This document shows positions 47,060 to 61,770 of a stretch of 64,000 nucleotides of DNA, piece after piece. Positions within the stretch are counted from its first letter, which is position 1. Each line of letters starts with the position of its first letter. The notes under the pieces are model-generated. The model saw only the letters and a list, made by a program, of their open reading frames with translations. It was not told the DNA's origin and did no database searches. Where the stretch lies: assembly GCA_007922305.1 (NCBI GenBank), contig ML677366.1, forward strand, positions 15,476,338-15,540,337, given 5' to 3'. Origin of the DNA: Dermatemys mawii (taxonomy: Eukaryota > Chordata > Testudines > Dermatemydidae). The translations under genes and the position numbers were made by a program.

Positions 47060-47600
47060 TAACATGTAATATTGATAAGGATCCATTCCAATATAACCCT
47101 TCTGCCCATCAGCGTTGGCAGCCAACAAGGGCCGGTTTCACTGTCTAGGGGTTTCGTTTCAATAGCACAATGCAAAACCAGCTCAAGCCCCCCAGCCAGT
47201 GACATGGGACAACCACATACCACTCCTCTGGGCACCTCTAAGAGGCAATACTTCCCCTCTTGCAAGCACAGAGTCTGAGTGTAGCAAAAGCCTTTTAATA
47301 ACAGAGAGAAACAATACAGCATTATGTTGAAGAAACATCACAAACAGGATTCATGAAACAAACCATGAACCAAAAGACATCCCTCACCCCAAGCAGATGG
47401 GCAGTTTCCTTTCCCCTTGGTTCTTGAGTCCCACAATCCCAAAATCACACAAAGTCACAAAAGTCCAACAACCCAAAAGTCTCTGTCCCTGGTCAGTGCA
47501 GCCCCAGAGTTCAAAAGTTCATCTGCAGGGTTTTACTCCCGCCACCCCCCCCAGCCTGTGTGAAAATAGGGGGAGGGGGTAAAGGGGCACCTACACCAAT
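47060..47600 (-). mobile_element. LTR-like fragment
   Basis: The block of CAAAAGTTCATCTGCAGGGTTT, GTCAGTGCAGCCCCAGAG and TTGCAAGCACAGAGTCTGAG is of a type I associate with turtle endogenous LTR sequence, read as minus-strand. No target duplication or TG...CA boundary was established. The two ~65-87 codon frames over it are not genes. Confidence 0.4.
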
Positions 47601-50600
47601 TCTAACCATACTTGAAATATATTAGCCTGGCTTTGAGGATGGTGATTTACATGTATTGCCATAGCACTATAGGCCCCATTGTGTGGAGCACTGTAACAGT
47701 GTATGGCAAGAGACATTCTCTGAGCCTTACAGCCTAATTAAACCAGACAAAAATGACCAGACACCTCAATTTTCTGAGTCCATTAAGAAGATAGCACTTA
47801 TATGTTATAGTGATAGGTGTTCTTTAAAAAACAAAGATAGCTCTCCTCTCCTTAGTGTCCTGCGTTGGAAGATCACTGTCTGGCATCTGATAGGGGCATA
47901 CCATACAGTGTCTCAGTGACAGATATTGATCCTGGCTTATCCGCATCTGAAGCCATCTTCGACTCTTATTCAGATACAGTTAATTTGCAACTTGTATCCT
48001 CACAAACATTCACTCTCTGATACACACATGCTTTTTTTGGTTCCCTCATAATTTCTCAAGCAAAATTCCTTTGAAATTATTTTCCATGCTTTGTGCTGGC
48101 CCAAAGTTATTTTTGGAAAGTTTGAGCAAAGTCCATTCTATGTTCGAGTTGTGAGTGGAGGGGAAAGATGTTCCCTATATGTTCTGATTGGGGTGTCTGT
48201 TCTTGCATATCTCTTTAAAATGGCTGAGATTAAAAACTTCAAACCTGACTTCTTTTATAGTCCTCATCGAGACTAAAACAAAAATGAAGAATCCACATTT
48301 GAAGAGAATTGAGATCAGCAGTTTTAAAGTTGTGTATGTTTAACCTCAGCTATTCTGTATGTGCCCATTAAACCTTTTCTGTGTTGGCTTTGAAGGATCC
48401 CCTTAGTTAAAGGTGCACTTTAGTTTAGCAGTCTTTTTTTTCCCCATTATTTCCACTTTCCAAAAAGGAAGGAAATCCAAACAGGAATATTTGATCCAAA
48501 AAGCTAGTGTTAATGCAGTTTTAAGGATGAAAAATGTAGCACACAAGTCATTCAAAATCCAAAGGTTAAAGTTTTATTGTAACATTAATTGATACTTTTT
48601 TTGGCTGGGAATAAAACTGGGTAACTGCTTGCCAGACAGTAACTGTCTCATGCTGTAGTGTATGAACTAGATATATGGTTGTTTTTAGGGCCATTCATCA
48701 AATACTATGGCAAGGAGTGTGGAACATAAGTAGAACAAAATAGAAATCTCTTCACTACTATTACAGTCATCTTTAAAAGGAAAGCTTATACCCGATAAGT
48801 GATTTCTCTCCAAATTTACTGTGTGTCCAGAGGGAGGAAATAGGAGTAAAGCACTGCACTATATCCTGAGTCAGCTGCTGGCTACAATTGTGGAAGATCT
48901 TTTCCATACTGACTTGCACTCGTCACCACTTATCCTCATCCCCAACCAGATGTTCTGTGTAAGGCCTCAGAATTCAAGATCTTTAATGATTGTGATCTCA
49001 TTTGTTCCAATTATTTGGAAAAAGTAAAGGTCCTGGTTCAATATTGCACTGTTAAAGAATTATATTACTTTGTATTGCTGCAGCTATGGAATGAGTTAAC
49101 ATACAACTGTATCAAGTTATGAACCAAAGAATTATGAACAGTACAACATTTTCTTTTCAAGTCTATTACATGTACTTTCATACAGGTATCCGAAGAGAGA
49201 AACTGTAAAAATAGATTGCTGACTTCAGTGACTAACTTGGGAAAGGTATGTAATTTTATTTCTGCTTTCTACTTCTTACACTATTTTCCCTCAAAAGCTC
49301 GATTGGAAATTACATAGTTTTGGTAGAATACAAATGAAAAAAATGACAGAAGTCAGAAACTGGGTAGCAAAGACCATTTATTTTAATTCTAAAACCAACT
49401 TCCAAAAGCCTCTACAGACCAAAGAAATATTTTGATCCATGATATTTAATTCTCTTTCAGTGGCTGGAGATTTCAAAAGTTTCCTACTCTCCCATCAAAT
49501 ACTTTATGGAAAAAGTTTACATTTTTTATGACAGGTTTTCCCTCACACCAAAGACCAAAAGTGACATTTTGGAGTACTCTGTAGTTCTTAATATCCTCAG
49601 AGTTATAGACTGATAGACGATTTTCAATTTCTAAAATTTTCCTCAGGGTCAACCAAAGTTAATATGTGCATAGACTATACAGTACCTTCTGGTTATCAGA
49701 CCAACATTCGAGGTAACTGATCACTCAATGCTCTGAAAAAGTGATTAAAAACCTAAAACAGGATCTAGCAGCCAATGGGATTTGTAGTTAAAAGTTACAA
49801 ATCAGTTTGTTTAATGAAAACAATGACTAAGAATAATGATTTTCATTTGTGTAACACCTTTCAGCCTCAAAACTTATGTCAACACAAGGATTTTTTCTAT
49901 AGGATTTCCCACCATAGCTACCATCGGTGTACTCCTTTGGTGGTAGCAACAGTGGCAAATTTTATTTTTCTACTCCTTTGACTTCACTTATTCCACAATT
50001 TTTATTTCATACAATATGCAGACCTATTCCCAAAGTGAGAGGAAAAAAAGATAGCATAAAACCTTGGCAGGTTACATAGCTGTCAGAAAATGATTAGATT
50101 GTTTGGCAGCTTACCAGTATATGTTTCAAAGCCAGCTTGGCAAGATATTTAAATTTTAAAATGTGTTCTTCAGCTATGGAATTGCCCTACCACAAAACTG
50201 CAGTAACTGAACTAGGGCATACAGTTGCTTGTGTTTATAGTACTGAATTATGAACAGCCCAGTTTCTCAGCTCAGTGTTACTCATAACATTAAGGTATTT
50301 TCATGAAGTGTTAGACTCTGATCCTGCACTTTGACATAGGAGTAGTCACCATGAAATCAACAAGATCACTTGTGTGTGCAAAACAGAGCATATGACTAAG
50401 TATGCATTTGTGTGGGGTTTATGTTATTTGCATCCAAAAGTGGAATGGAGACCTTTGTAAATGCCATAAAGCCAGAGACACATACTTACATTTGTAAGCT
50501 GTGAACTGACCAAGTGCAGAGATTTTAAAAAAGTTAACCAAAAACCAAAAAAATTTACTAACTCGCCAAGGCAGACACACATTACATTATTTTTAAAGAC

Positions 50601-50802
50601 GTTTTAGTGTGGGAGAAAAAACCTGAATGTGATATTCCTTAAAATCACTTGTTTTTACAAACATCAAATTCACTGTTTTGTTCTTCTTCTGTTTTGAATA
50701 TTAAAATTATCTATCTTAGGTAAACATTAAAATTCTCTTTGGTGACATATAATATTTTGAGACTTCAGAAAATTTTCCTTATTAAAGTTCTTCAGATCCT
50801 GT
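47601..50802. other. EFL1 intronic DNA with no recognised feature
   Basis: Open frames at 47683-47919 and 48821-49027 have no family match that I recognise and no splice logic. A short MIR-like string (TTTGTGTAACACCTTTCAGCC, about 49848) is too short to call. Confidence 0.5.
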
Positions 50803-50927
50803 TAGGGTAACCAGATAGCAACTGTGAAAAATTGGGACAGGAGGGTGGGGGGCAATAGGCACCTATTTCAGACAAAGATCTGAATACCAGGACTGTCCCT
50901 ATAAAATGAAGACCCATGGTCACCCTA
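50803..50927. mobile_element. Small DNA transposon with AGGGTRACCA ends (~125 bp)
   Basis: The left end TAGGGTAACCAGATAGC and the complement of the right end TAGGGTGACCATGGGTC form inverted repeats (10 of the first 11 match). The interior has paired GGGACAG...CTGTCCC blocks, also inverted. A TA or TTA-type target is possible. The superfamily is undecided: short target duplications would fit Tc1/mariner or Harbinger. Confidence 0.68.
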
Positions 50928-51732
50928 GCTCCAGTCCCACAAATGGATCTGTGAAGGTCAACTCTTAATGACTCCCTTTACAGTTCAAGAGGCTTATGTA
51001 GCAAGTGTGAAAATAGAAGTCTCGATATAAAGATGGAAGTTTCTTCAGTGGAACTCATCACACAGTCTTAATGTTTTGCAAAAACACAGCTTTTTACTGG
51101 ATGGTGAAAGGTAATATTTTTCAATCTTAATTACACAAAGTGAAATATTTATGTATCAGTTTATATTTTACACTGACAAAAACGGCATTAAAAGAACATT
51201 GAAGTTGCAAAGTCAAGCACTCAACAGACAGAAATGCCAGAATGAATGTTGCCCAGGCAACCCTAGTTCAGGCTCCTTGTGTGAAAGCATTGTGATAGTC
51301 TTCAATTATATGAGCACATACCAATTTTTCTACAGGTCCCTTCCTCTTTCAGCGCACAAGATGGACTTGCTCTGGGATTGAATCAGGGTTGTTTAGTGAA
51401 GGAGACTTGTCTGTAGTAGCCCTGACTTATTTGTTGAAGAAGTTAGAAAATGTGTATATTATTTTTTCCCAAATATTGAACAAGTGTGAGTGGAAGGAAA
51501 AGAACATTATAGCCACACTTTAATGAACTAAAACACTAATATCAATAGGCTCAAGGCATCCTCTTGTCATTTTTATTTATTTAAAACCCCCACAACTGTT
51601 CTGGCTAATTAAATAGCCGCCATTTAATATAACACGTGGAGACAGGTTTGAAAGGTTCCAGATGACTTCTGAGAATTACAGAAGTGTCAGGACTAGTATC
51701 AAGATGATGATTCATTTGGCGCTCAATCTGAT

Positions 51733-51960
51733 TACAGATTAATAGATTTTAAGGCTATAAGAACTGTTGTGTCACCTCTCGTCTGACCACAGACCAAAGA
51801 ACCTCACTCAATAATTTCTGCATCAAGCCCATAACTTCTCTGAATTTAAAATTTTTAAAAGCTATAGTCTTGATTTAAAGAGTTCCGATGAAGAAAAATC
51901 TACCGTCTTCCACATTCAACCTTCCTTTCTCTAACTTTTCCTAGAACCTTACAATAAATT
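51733..51960 (-). mobile_element. CR1-like LINE 3' fragment, diverged
   Basis: ACAGATTAATAGATTTTAAGGC...GTGTCACCTCTCGTCTGACC parallels the 3' end of the CR1 at 6443 (AGATTACAGCCTTATAGACC...GTGACCTCC). It is followed by similar 3' UTR debris. It directly precedes the LTR at 51994, which may have inserted into it. Confidence 0.55.
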
Positions 51961-51993
51961 TTGGTGATTATTCTAATATTTATCTAACACTAC

Positions 51994-52843
51994 TTTTGGG
52001 GTTCCCTCCCCACTCTGACCTCTGGGGTACAGATGTGGGGACCCGTATGAAAGACCCCCTAAGCTAATTTCTGCCAGCTTAGGTTAAAAACTTTCCCAAG
52101 GTGCAAATTCCTTTCCTTGTCCTTGGACGGTATCGCTGCCACCACCAAGTGATTTACACAAAGATTCAGGGAAAGGACCACTTGGAGTCCTATTCCCCCC
52201 CTCAAAACATCCCCCCAAACTCCTACACCTCCTTTCCTGGGGAGACTTGAGAATAATATCATCACCAATTGGTACGGGTGAGCATAGACCAAACCCCTGG
52301 GTCTTTAGGACACTGGAAAATCAATCAGGTTCTTAAAAGAAGAATTTTATTTAAAAAAAGTAAACATGACCTCTGTAAAATCAGGATGGAAGGTAATTTT
52401 ACAGGGAAATAAAAAGATTTAACACACAGAGAATTCCCCTCCAGGTTTAATTTCAAAGTTACAAAAAAACAGACAAACCAGGAACACACCTCCCTCTAGC
52501 ATAGGGAAAATTCACAAGCTAAAACAAAAGATAATCTAATGCCTTTCCTTGGTTTACTTATTATTTTTGTAATCCTAGATGCCTATTTCTGATGGTCTAT
52601 AAGAGATAAATTTTTCTGCCCTGCTCCCTCTCTGGCTTGAGAGAATACACCAACAAAGAGCACAATCAAAGCCCCTCCCCAAACCCGATTTGAAAGTATC
52701 TTCTTTCTCCATTGGTCCATCTGGTCAGGTGCCAACTAGGTTATTTGAGCTTCTTAACCCCTTACAGGTAAACCTCTGGCCAGGAGGGATTTTATATTAC
52801 TGCATACATAAAGGTTGTTACCCCTCCCTTTATATTTATGACA
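51994..52843 (-). mobile_element. Solo LTR, turtle-type (~850 bp)
   Basis: A 5-bp direct repeat, ACTAC, flanks it at 51989-51993 and 52844-52848. The high end, read on the minus strand, is TGTCATAAATATAAAGGGAG, which I recall as the start of a common chelonian LTR. Characteristic internal blocks are GCCAGCTTAGGTTAAAAACTT and CCCTGTAAAATC-like strings. The low end does not show a perfect CA on the minus strand, so one terminus has mutated or is off by a few bases. No internal retroviral genes remain. Confidence 0.78.
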
Positions 52844-53059
52844 ACTACTCTAAAGAATTTGGACAAAGTCACATATTTACTTTTGAAATGTTTCTTTTAT
52901 CTTGAAATAATTAAAACAGCAAAATAATAGCTCTTCATTGCCCAATTTCAAATGTGTAAATTAGCTTCAACAGGAGAGACTGAGAGAGAGATGCCCCAGA
53001 ACACCCCTTTTCCTACTAGTTAGGAAGGGAGCTATCTTGGGAAGAAGGAGACCAGGTTC

Positions 53060-53150
53060 ACATCCCTACTGTACATCCGGCAGAGCAGAGACTTCAGCTT
53101 GTGTCCCCCACAGCCAGAGTGAGTGCCCTAACCACTGGGCTAAGAATTAC
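53060..53150. repeat. tRNA-like SINE fragment
   Basis: CAGGTTCACATCCCTACTG...AGTGAGTGCCCTAACCACTGGGCTAAG has the layout of a tRNA-derived SINE head in reverse orientation, similar to 41330-41385. Short and diverged. Confidence 0.4.
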
Positions 53151-53229
53151 AAGTGGGGACCACCTTCCCTACCACGCTGCCCTTCTGGCTGTTTTGTGAA
53201 TATAGCCCTTTAAAAATGCCCAGGAACAA

Positions 53230-53925
53230 CATGTTTTGTGCTGGACCCCCTGGAGGCCACCACCCTGACCCAGGTACCACAAGATGGGGAGTTAGGAAGT
53301 AGCCTGGGGGTAGCGACCCTAGTCTGGCTGCAGCACTGCCAGAGCCTATGTCAGTGTGTTGCGGCCAGGATCCCCACTGATGCAGTAGTGGGTCTTCTAC
53401 TGCTGTTAGGGCCCTGGGCTGGGATGCAGTGGGTTCCTGCGTTCTCCCCACCCCCGTCACCCAATTCGTGGGTGGCAGTCTCCCCTTCTCCTAGGCCTTT
53501 CAGAGGCTTGGGCCTACGTTGGCATTATTGTTGCTCAGCCCTGCCTGAGGGCCTGAGCTCCTGACTCACTATTGCCCTGCCCTCACCTAGGGCTGGGCTT
53601 ACTACTGTTTCTATTGCTACTGCTATAGCGTTATTGTTCAGCCCCTGCCTGGGCACCTGATCTATTGTTGCCCCGCCCTGACCTAGGGCCCGGGCTTATT
53701 ACTACTGGTGTGCTGATAGTGCTCAGTTCCTGCCCAAGGGCCTGAGCGCCTGACTTACTGCTGCCCCGCCCTGACATAGAGCCCCGGCATAACTGTACTT
53801 ATTTCTACCTCCACAAGGGCCGCCAGGGAAGACTCCTGCGGTCGAGCTAATTCCTCCAATAAATCAGCAGAGTGTAGTGAAGCGGTGTGGTTCCCCACCG
53901 CCCCACAGGGAGAGACAAGCTTCTT
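53230..53925 (+). mobile_element. GC-rich LTR-like fragment with tandem U3 units and AATAAA
   Basis: Three degenerate tandem units begin CAGCCCTGCCTGAGGGCCTG at 53536, 53639 and 53724 (periods 103 and 85), each with a CCCGCCCTGACCTAGGGCC-type block. AATAAA follows at 53858-53863, then a terminal hairpin-like CGGTGTGGTTCCCCACCG. This is the same family as 763-1149 but more diverged. The layout of U3 tandem repeats, poly(A) signal and end favours an LTR on the plus strand. The 5' boundary is uncertain. Open frames of ~106-108 codons here reflect GC content. Confidence 0.6.
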
Positions 53926-56438
<2,513 letters not shown>

Positions 56439-56779
56439 TCACATCCTTTGCTTTAAGGCAAATACATAATTGTTTATTTAGGAAAGTTAAGTATTGAATA
56501 TGGGATATAATTTCTATGACTCAGTCTCTTTCCCGTAAGATAGTGGATGGACTAATTAAAATTATACAAGGCATACATTTGTCAGTTAGTAAAACATGCA
56601 AATCCACAGTGTATACATGTTTGATAAATTATTACTACTGTGTGGTTGTTACACTGTGTATATTTTATAACAATACTATGCACGTTTCTCAAAGGCTTAC
56701 TATAGTTAAAAAAAGAATTTGCATAAATATCCATTAAGCTTGAATATTTTAAATTGTATTACCTGAAAAGAAAAGTGGG

Positions 56780-57179
56780 NNNNNNNNNNNNNNNNNNNNN
56801 NNNNNNNNNNNNNNNNNNNNNNNNNNNNNNNNNNNNNNNNNNNNNNNNNNNNNNNNNNNNNNNNNNNNNNNNNNNNNNNNNNNNNNNNNNNNNNNNNNNN
56901 NNNNNNNNNNNNNNNNNNNNNNNNNNNNNNNNNNNNNNNNNNNNNNNNNNNNNNNNNNNNNNNNNNNNNNNNNNNNNNNNNNNNNNNNNNNNNNNNNNNN
57001 NNNNNNNNNNNNNNNNNNNNNNNNNNNNNNNNNNNNNNNNNNNNNNNNNNNNNNNNNNNNNNNNNNNNNNNNNNNNNNNNNNNNNNNNNNNNNNNNNNNN
57101 NNNNNNNNNNNNNNNNNNNNNNNNNNNNNNNNNNNNNNNNNNNNNNNNNNNNNNNNNNNNNNNNNNNNNNNNNNNNNNN
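56780..57179. other. 400-N assembly gap
   Basis: Exactly 400 Ns lie within the EFL1 intron. It ends 28 bp before a hammerhead-like repeat core, so the gap probably hides more repeat sequence. Long X-filled reading frames across it are artefacts. Confidence 0.99.
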
Positions 57180-57197
57180 TGCCCCTGGATACTTCCA

Positions 57198-57293
57198 CTG
57201 CATGCATCCGACGAAGTGGGTAATAGCCCACGAAAGCTTATGCTCTCATACTTTAGTTAGTCTTTAAGGTGCCACAGGACTCTTTGTTACTTC
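57198..57293 (+). mobile_element. GACGAAG-type retroelement-like repeat, copy 3
   Basis: CTGCATGCATCCGACGAAGT, GGGTAATAGCCCACGAAAGC, TTATGCTCTCATACTTTAG, then TTAGTCTTTAAGGTGCCACA and GGACTCTTTG. It is the same subfamily as 5631-5841 in plus orientation. Its upstream part is lost in the 400-N gap, so target duplications cannot be checked. Confidence 0.85.
57208..57245 (+). ncRNA. Hammerhead-ribozyme-like core, copy 3 (U4 mutated)
   Basis: CCGACGA replaces CTGACGA, then the extra A, helix II GTGGGT/GCCCAC (with a terminal T-G wobble), GAAA, AGC-UUAU-GCU, C. The total is 38 nt. Loss of U4 of the conserved core should abolish hammerhead catalysis, so this copy is a fossil even if the family was once active. 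Confidence 0.38.
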
Positions 57294-58648
57294 TATGGCC
57301 AATGAATAGGGCTTTCTGTGTGGAACTTTGCAGAGGATGTGAGGTGATGGAATCTAACCCTCAGACAGGCCATAACAAGTCAGTGCAGCCCTTATGGATG
57401 GGAACAATGGCTAGTACATCTTTGCAGCCTCACTGCAGGATTCTGCAGGCCAGTAGATTCAAATAAGTTTGGAACCAACAGCTCTTGCCTATCACCTCCA
57501 ATGACATTTTCTGCGTTTGCCAGGACACCTCCTCCTCCTACCCCACCCCTCATGTGGTCCTCTGCAAATGGGTGAATTTCACCTGTACTGTGTATCTTGT
57601 CTTCTTGTTACTTACAACACTTGGGGAAAAAAGCATTTTAGGTTCTAAACTGAAATCAGACATAAAGGTCAGAGCATTTTCAAGACAAATGTACCGGATG
57701 TGGCATGTATGTATGAGATTTGTTGATATAAGCTAAACAATTTCAAGCCTACAGAATCCTTGAGAGTGTGTAGGGAATTCTGAAACACTAAAAGGTTAGA
57801 TTTTTAAACAGCTCACAACTGCTGATTTATTGTACAAATGTACATCACTTTAAAACACAAGCTTAGACATACATTGCACAAAAGCATTATCAAGGTCACT
57901 GGAAATATTCATGATAGTGTACAGAATTTATTAAAATTTTTAAGGTGAATAAATTCCAAACTACATTACATGATATTAATATTATATTTTAAAATATTCA
58001 TTTTATTTCTTATCTTTAATAGCAGAGCGGAAACCTAGCATACAGACACACCAGATATTATCAGCACTATTTATTACAAAGAACTAGTCTGTCAAACCTA
58101 CTGGAGGGGCACATATTGAGCTATATTCTGGGCTAAATGTTATTGAAGTCTGTTTTCCCAAAACATACAAGCTAGTAGAGATTTTCTTTTCATCTCACTA
58201 CAGGTTTTTAAATTATATGTATTTCATCCAAGTCATTTGGATTGTTGCTTCAGTCAGTGCTACCAGAGAGAAGTTATATAAGGATCTGAGTCTAAAAGGT
58301 ATAACTGTTCTTTGGGATAAATCCTGAAATCCACCCATCCCTCACCCCCTTTTGGACTACAGTGGATAGAGAACTGGGGTTGGTGAGGGAGTGAGGATCT
58401 TGGAAACCACAGGGATTTGTCTGTGTGTAAAATGCTCTGAATGCTGCAGAGACTAGTCCTTGAGGGGAAGATGGGGAATCTGAATCACTGGAAAAGGTGT
58501 TGAGGGCAGGCTAAACTAGTACATTGTTCTACCTAATAGGTTAAATATTGTCCACGGAGGGTCTGATCATAGCTCGATGCCCAACTGCAAGTGGGTTTCT
58601 AACCTGTGCTAAGTTATCTTTGATTGGTTGTGTATGTGCCTGTGTTTG
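57294..58648. other. EFL1 intronic DNA with no recognised feature
   Basis: AT-rich in its second half. No exon matching the expected upstream EFL1 sequence was found and no repeat boundary was recognised. Confidence 0.5.
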
Positions 58649-58650
58649 TA

Positions 58651-59433
58651 CAGTAACTCCTCACTTAATGTTGTAGTTATGTTCCTGAAAAATGCAACTT
58701 TAAGTGAAACAATGTTAAACAAATCCAATTTTCCCATAAGATTCAATGTAAATGTGGGGGGTTAGGTTCTGAGGAAATTTTTTTTTTGGGGTAGACAAAA
58801 GGCATTATATACTGTACTGTACTGTGGTTGGGAAATGCCTCTGGATTACCCCACACAGGCACAGCCCACAGCAGGCAAAGATGCTAGGAAGCTCCTTCGC
58901 AGTAGCAGTGGCAGCTTCCCCAGAGAAGAACAGGCACCAACTTTGGTGGGGGGGGAGAGAAGGCCCACCTCTTCCCATCCCTATTCCACTTCAGGCCCAT
59001 CTCTTCCCACCCCACTCCACCTCGTCTCTGGAGCATGCCACATTCCCCCTCCTTCCCCACCTCCAAGAAAGTCCTAAGCACCGTCAAACAGCTGTTTGGT
59101 GGTGCTTAGCACTTTCTGGGAGAGAGGGGAAAGAGTGGAGATCTGTGCGTCCCCACTCTTCCACCTCCTTCCCAATGCTTCTCTGCCAGCAAACAGCTGT
59201 TTGGGGGAAGTGCTGGGAGGCAGGGGGAGGAGGTGGGGAAGAGGAACTTGTGCAATGCTCCCTTGTAAAGTTGCTGCTCTTCCACAGAATCTTACAAGCA
59301 GTGGACAGAGTAGGCAGCCAAACGTTGTTATGAGGGAGCATTGCACAACTTTAAATGAGCATGTTCCCTAATTGAGTAGCAGCTTAACTTTGAAACAATG
59401 TTAAGGGGGAAGACATTAAGTAAGGAGTTACTG
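58651..59433. mobile_element. Tc1/mariner (Tigger-like) non-autonomous element (783 bp)
   Basis: Terminal inverted repeats CAGTAACTCCTCACTTAATG and, complemented, CAGTAACTCCTTACTTAATG match 19 of 20. TA dinucleotides flank both ends (58649-58650, 59434-59435). CAGT ends with a TA target are the Tigger/pogo signature. The GC-rich centre (about 58840-59330) is purine/pyrimidine-biased and gives several overlapping spurious frames, the longest 169 codons, none resembling a transposase. Confidence 0.85.
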
Positions 59434-59435
59434 TA

Positions 59436-61539
59436 TGTATGTTGGAAGCACTTTTTAAAATCTCAGAATACCTGAAAAGGAAATTTATTCTGAACTCATA
59501 GCAGTACCTCAAAAGTAGAGCAATATTGTAATGCTGCAATATACCAAAAAGCCTGAATAAAATGTAATTTACTTATGCATCTGCTCTTAATGAAGTTCAG
59601 CTCTTTAAAAATAAAGATGCAAACAAAAGTTCTAAAGGTATCTATTCATAGCTATATGTAGAGTAAATATGAAATTAAAATGAAACTGACTACTCAGGCT
59701 CTATGAAGTGCACAGAATTGCACCCTATATAGCTATAGCTATATATGAGCTAGAGCTGTAAAGAACAGTACCAATGTTTATGTTATCAGTAGAACAGTGC
59801 TATGGTAAAAGGCATTTCATCAAAATTTCACTCATGTCAGCAAAATCCAACACAGAAACTTGCCAGAGGAAAAAGGAAAAGAAAAAAGATCAACAGCCTA
59901 AATGATAAATTTCTTACTTGATCATTTTCTTGCTGTAAGCAGCTTCACTCCAAATTAATTATTAATAGGCTAATGCCCCATCCCCCACCTGCTGAATTCA
60001 GAAGTGGTCCAATGTTGTTGCTGGAGGCTCCGAGACTAAGCTCTGCCCTTCAGCTCAGGCCACCAGAAGTTTTTTTCCACAACTGTAGAAACACTTCAGC
60101 ATCCAATTAACATTAAGACAACTTGATATAACATACTAAATTAACCTCTCTCTTTTGATTAAAAATTCAATTTATATTCTGGTCACTGAATGTGAAGAGG
60201 AGCTGCTAGCAAAGAAAATTATCACGTAAGAAATTCCTCATTCTGCTGCACATCATCTCTCCTCATTCGTTACTAATGGGAAGTAGTGAGCAGTGAATCC
60301 CAGAAGTAAGGAGAGGAAGGATAAGCAAAGTTTAATTATTATAGTAGAAAAACAGACAGGAATGGAAGTCCACCCTATATAAAGCAAGTGTTTTAGAAAC
60401 TAAGGAGTTATTTGAAAACCAACTCGGTAGCACCTTCCTGCCACAGGATGCCTCTGCAGACGAATGGAAACATACTTTGCAAATCTTTCTCAGATGAGGC
60501 TCACACATTTCCCCCCGGACTCTTTCTGGACTTCTGTGAATAGTTTTGCAGATGCACAGCACACCAACTGCTGCAGGATTTTTACATCTTGCCTGCAGCA
60601 ACCTTGAGGTCCTAAGGCATTGGCAGTTTGGATACAATGAGATGAACATGGTACAACTGGCATATGTAATCCATATGCTTGAGATATGTATTTAGACCTC
60701 TAGGAATGCCCATTTATGCCACAACTTTCCAAGGGTCAGAATGAAGTGATGAAAGGTTTTTCCCAGGAACTGTGGAAGATGAGCTTACCTTGAACTGAAA
60801 GGTTACTGGAGCTATATAGATAACCTTTTCCTCATGACTATCACTGGATGGTTCTTGCTATGGCAGCTTATTGCAAAATTTGCCTTTTGGAAATAATTGT
60901 GACTAGAAAGGACAACCACAGGCTTACCTAATTTGTCACTGTGATTAAACTTAGCAGCTAATACTCAAAAGGAGGATCCAATGTACTTGTCTACAAAATA
61001 TAACTAGGGCTGATACCCATGTTTTTAAGGTGCTTCTCTGTAGGATCCAACCAGACTGCCTAGAAAAATGTAGGTTAGCTGAGACCACCACAGAACTTTG
61101 GGATTATTATAAATCTGTATCACAATAACATCCAGAGGTCAGTGATCCACTGCGCTTGACTCTGCACAAAGAAAGAGGCAATCATCTATGCCCCAAAGAA
61201 CTGTTTCCCCTCACAGCAGAAACATACATTTGACCATATCAATGAATAAAATATTCTGATTGAGTTATGAATATCAAACTGTATGAGAGTCTAATGGAGA
61301 ATCTGTAATAAACTACAGTTCTCCTCTGATGCTCACGCTGTTAGCTGTATGGGTTCCCAGTCTGAATGAAGGTGTTCCTGCTTCAAGAGGTCTGATGTTT
61401 TCTGCAAGGGCAATGCAAGATCCTTGGTTATCTAGCAAATCCAAAGTGCCTTCTGGGTCAGTGGAGGACTAGGAGGAAGACGACAACTTTCCTATTTCCT
61501 GTATCCTTTATGTGAACAGTCTTGAAAGATAGCAGATTC
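59436..61539. other. EFL1 intronic DNA with no recognised feature
   Basis: AT-rich. Nested TATAGCTATAGCTATATATGAGCTA-type symmetry lies at about 59725-59755. No exon is supported. Confidence 0.5.
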
Positions 61540-61770
61540 TTATCAATCCAGGACATTTATTTCTATTGCCATGAAGAAGCTTTGCCCTCTGGTTATTCCC
61601 TGGTTTTGGAACAGATATAAACATTCACACCTCAGTCTTAAACCAACCTCATCAGGAGGCGGGAGGAGGTTTCCTCTCTGAGTACCCACTACATTGTTTC
61701 TTGCACCTTCTACTGATACAGCTGGTACTGACCTCTGCCATACACAGGATACTGGACTCAATAGATCATT
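61540..61770 (-). repeat. CR1/LINE-derived 3' UTR debris
   Basis: Read on the minus strand it starts CAATGATCTATTGAGTCCAG and TATCCTGTGTATGGCAGAGG, like the CAATGGTCCATCTAGCCCAGTATCCTG block in reptile LINE 3' UTR repeats. It ends near an AAAACCAGGGAATAACC stretch. Diverged. Confidence 0.42.

Noticed and set aside
53140..53564. 106-108-codon frames on both strands
   Set aside because: Overlap each other within the GC-rich LTR-like fragment; no domain recognised.
56706..57260. Three 160-170-codon open frames at 56.7-57.3 kb
   Set aside because: They are almost entirely unknown residues across the 400-N gap; no real sequence supports them.
58824..59333. 169-codon plus-strand frame
   Set aside because: Lies inside the Tigger-like element, overlaps several other frames of equal length on both strands, and reflects GC-biased composition; no transposase or host motif.
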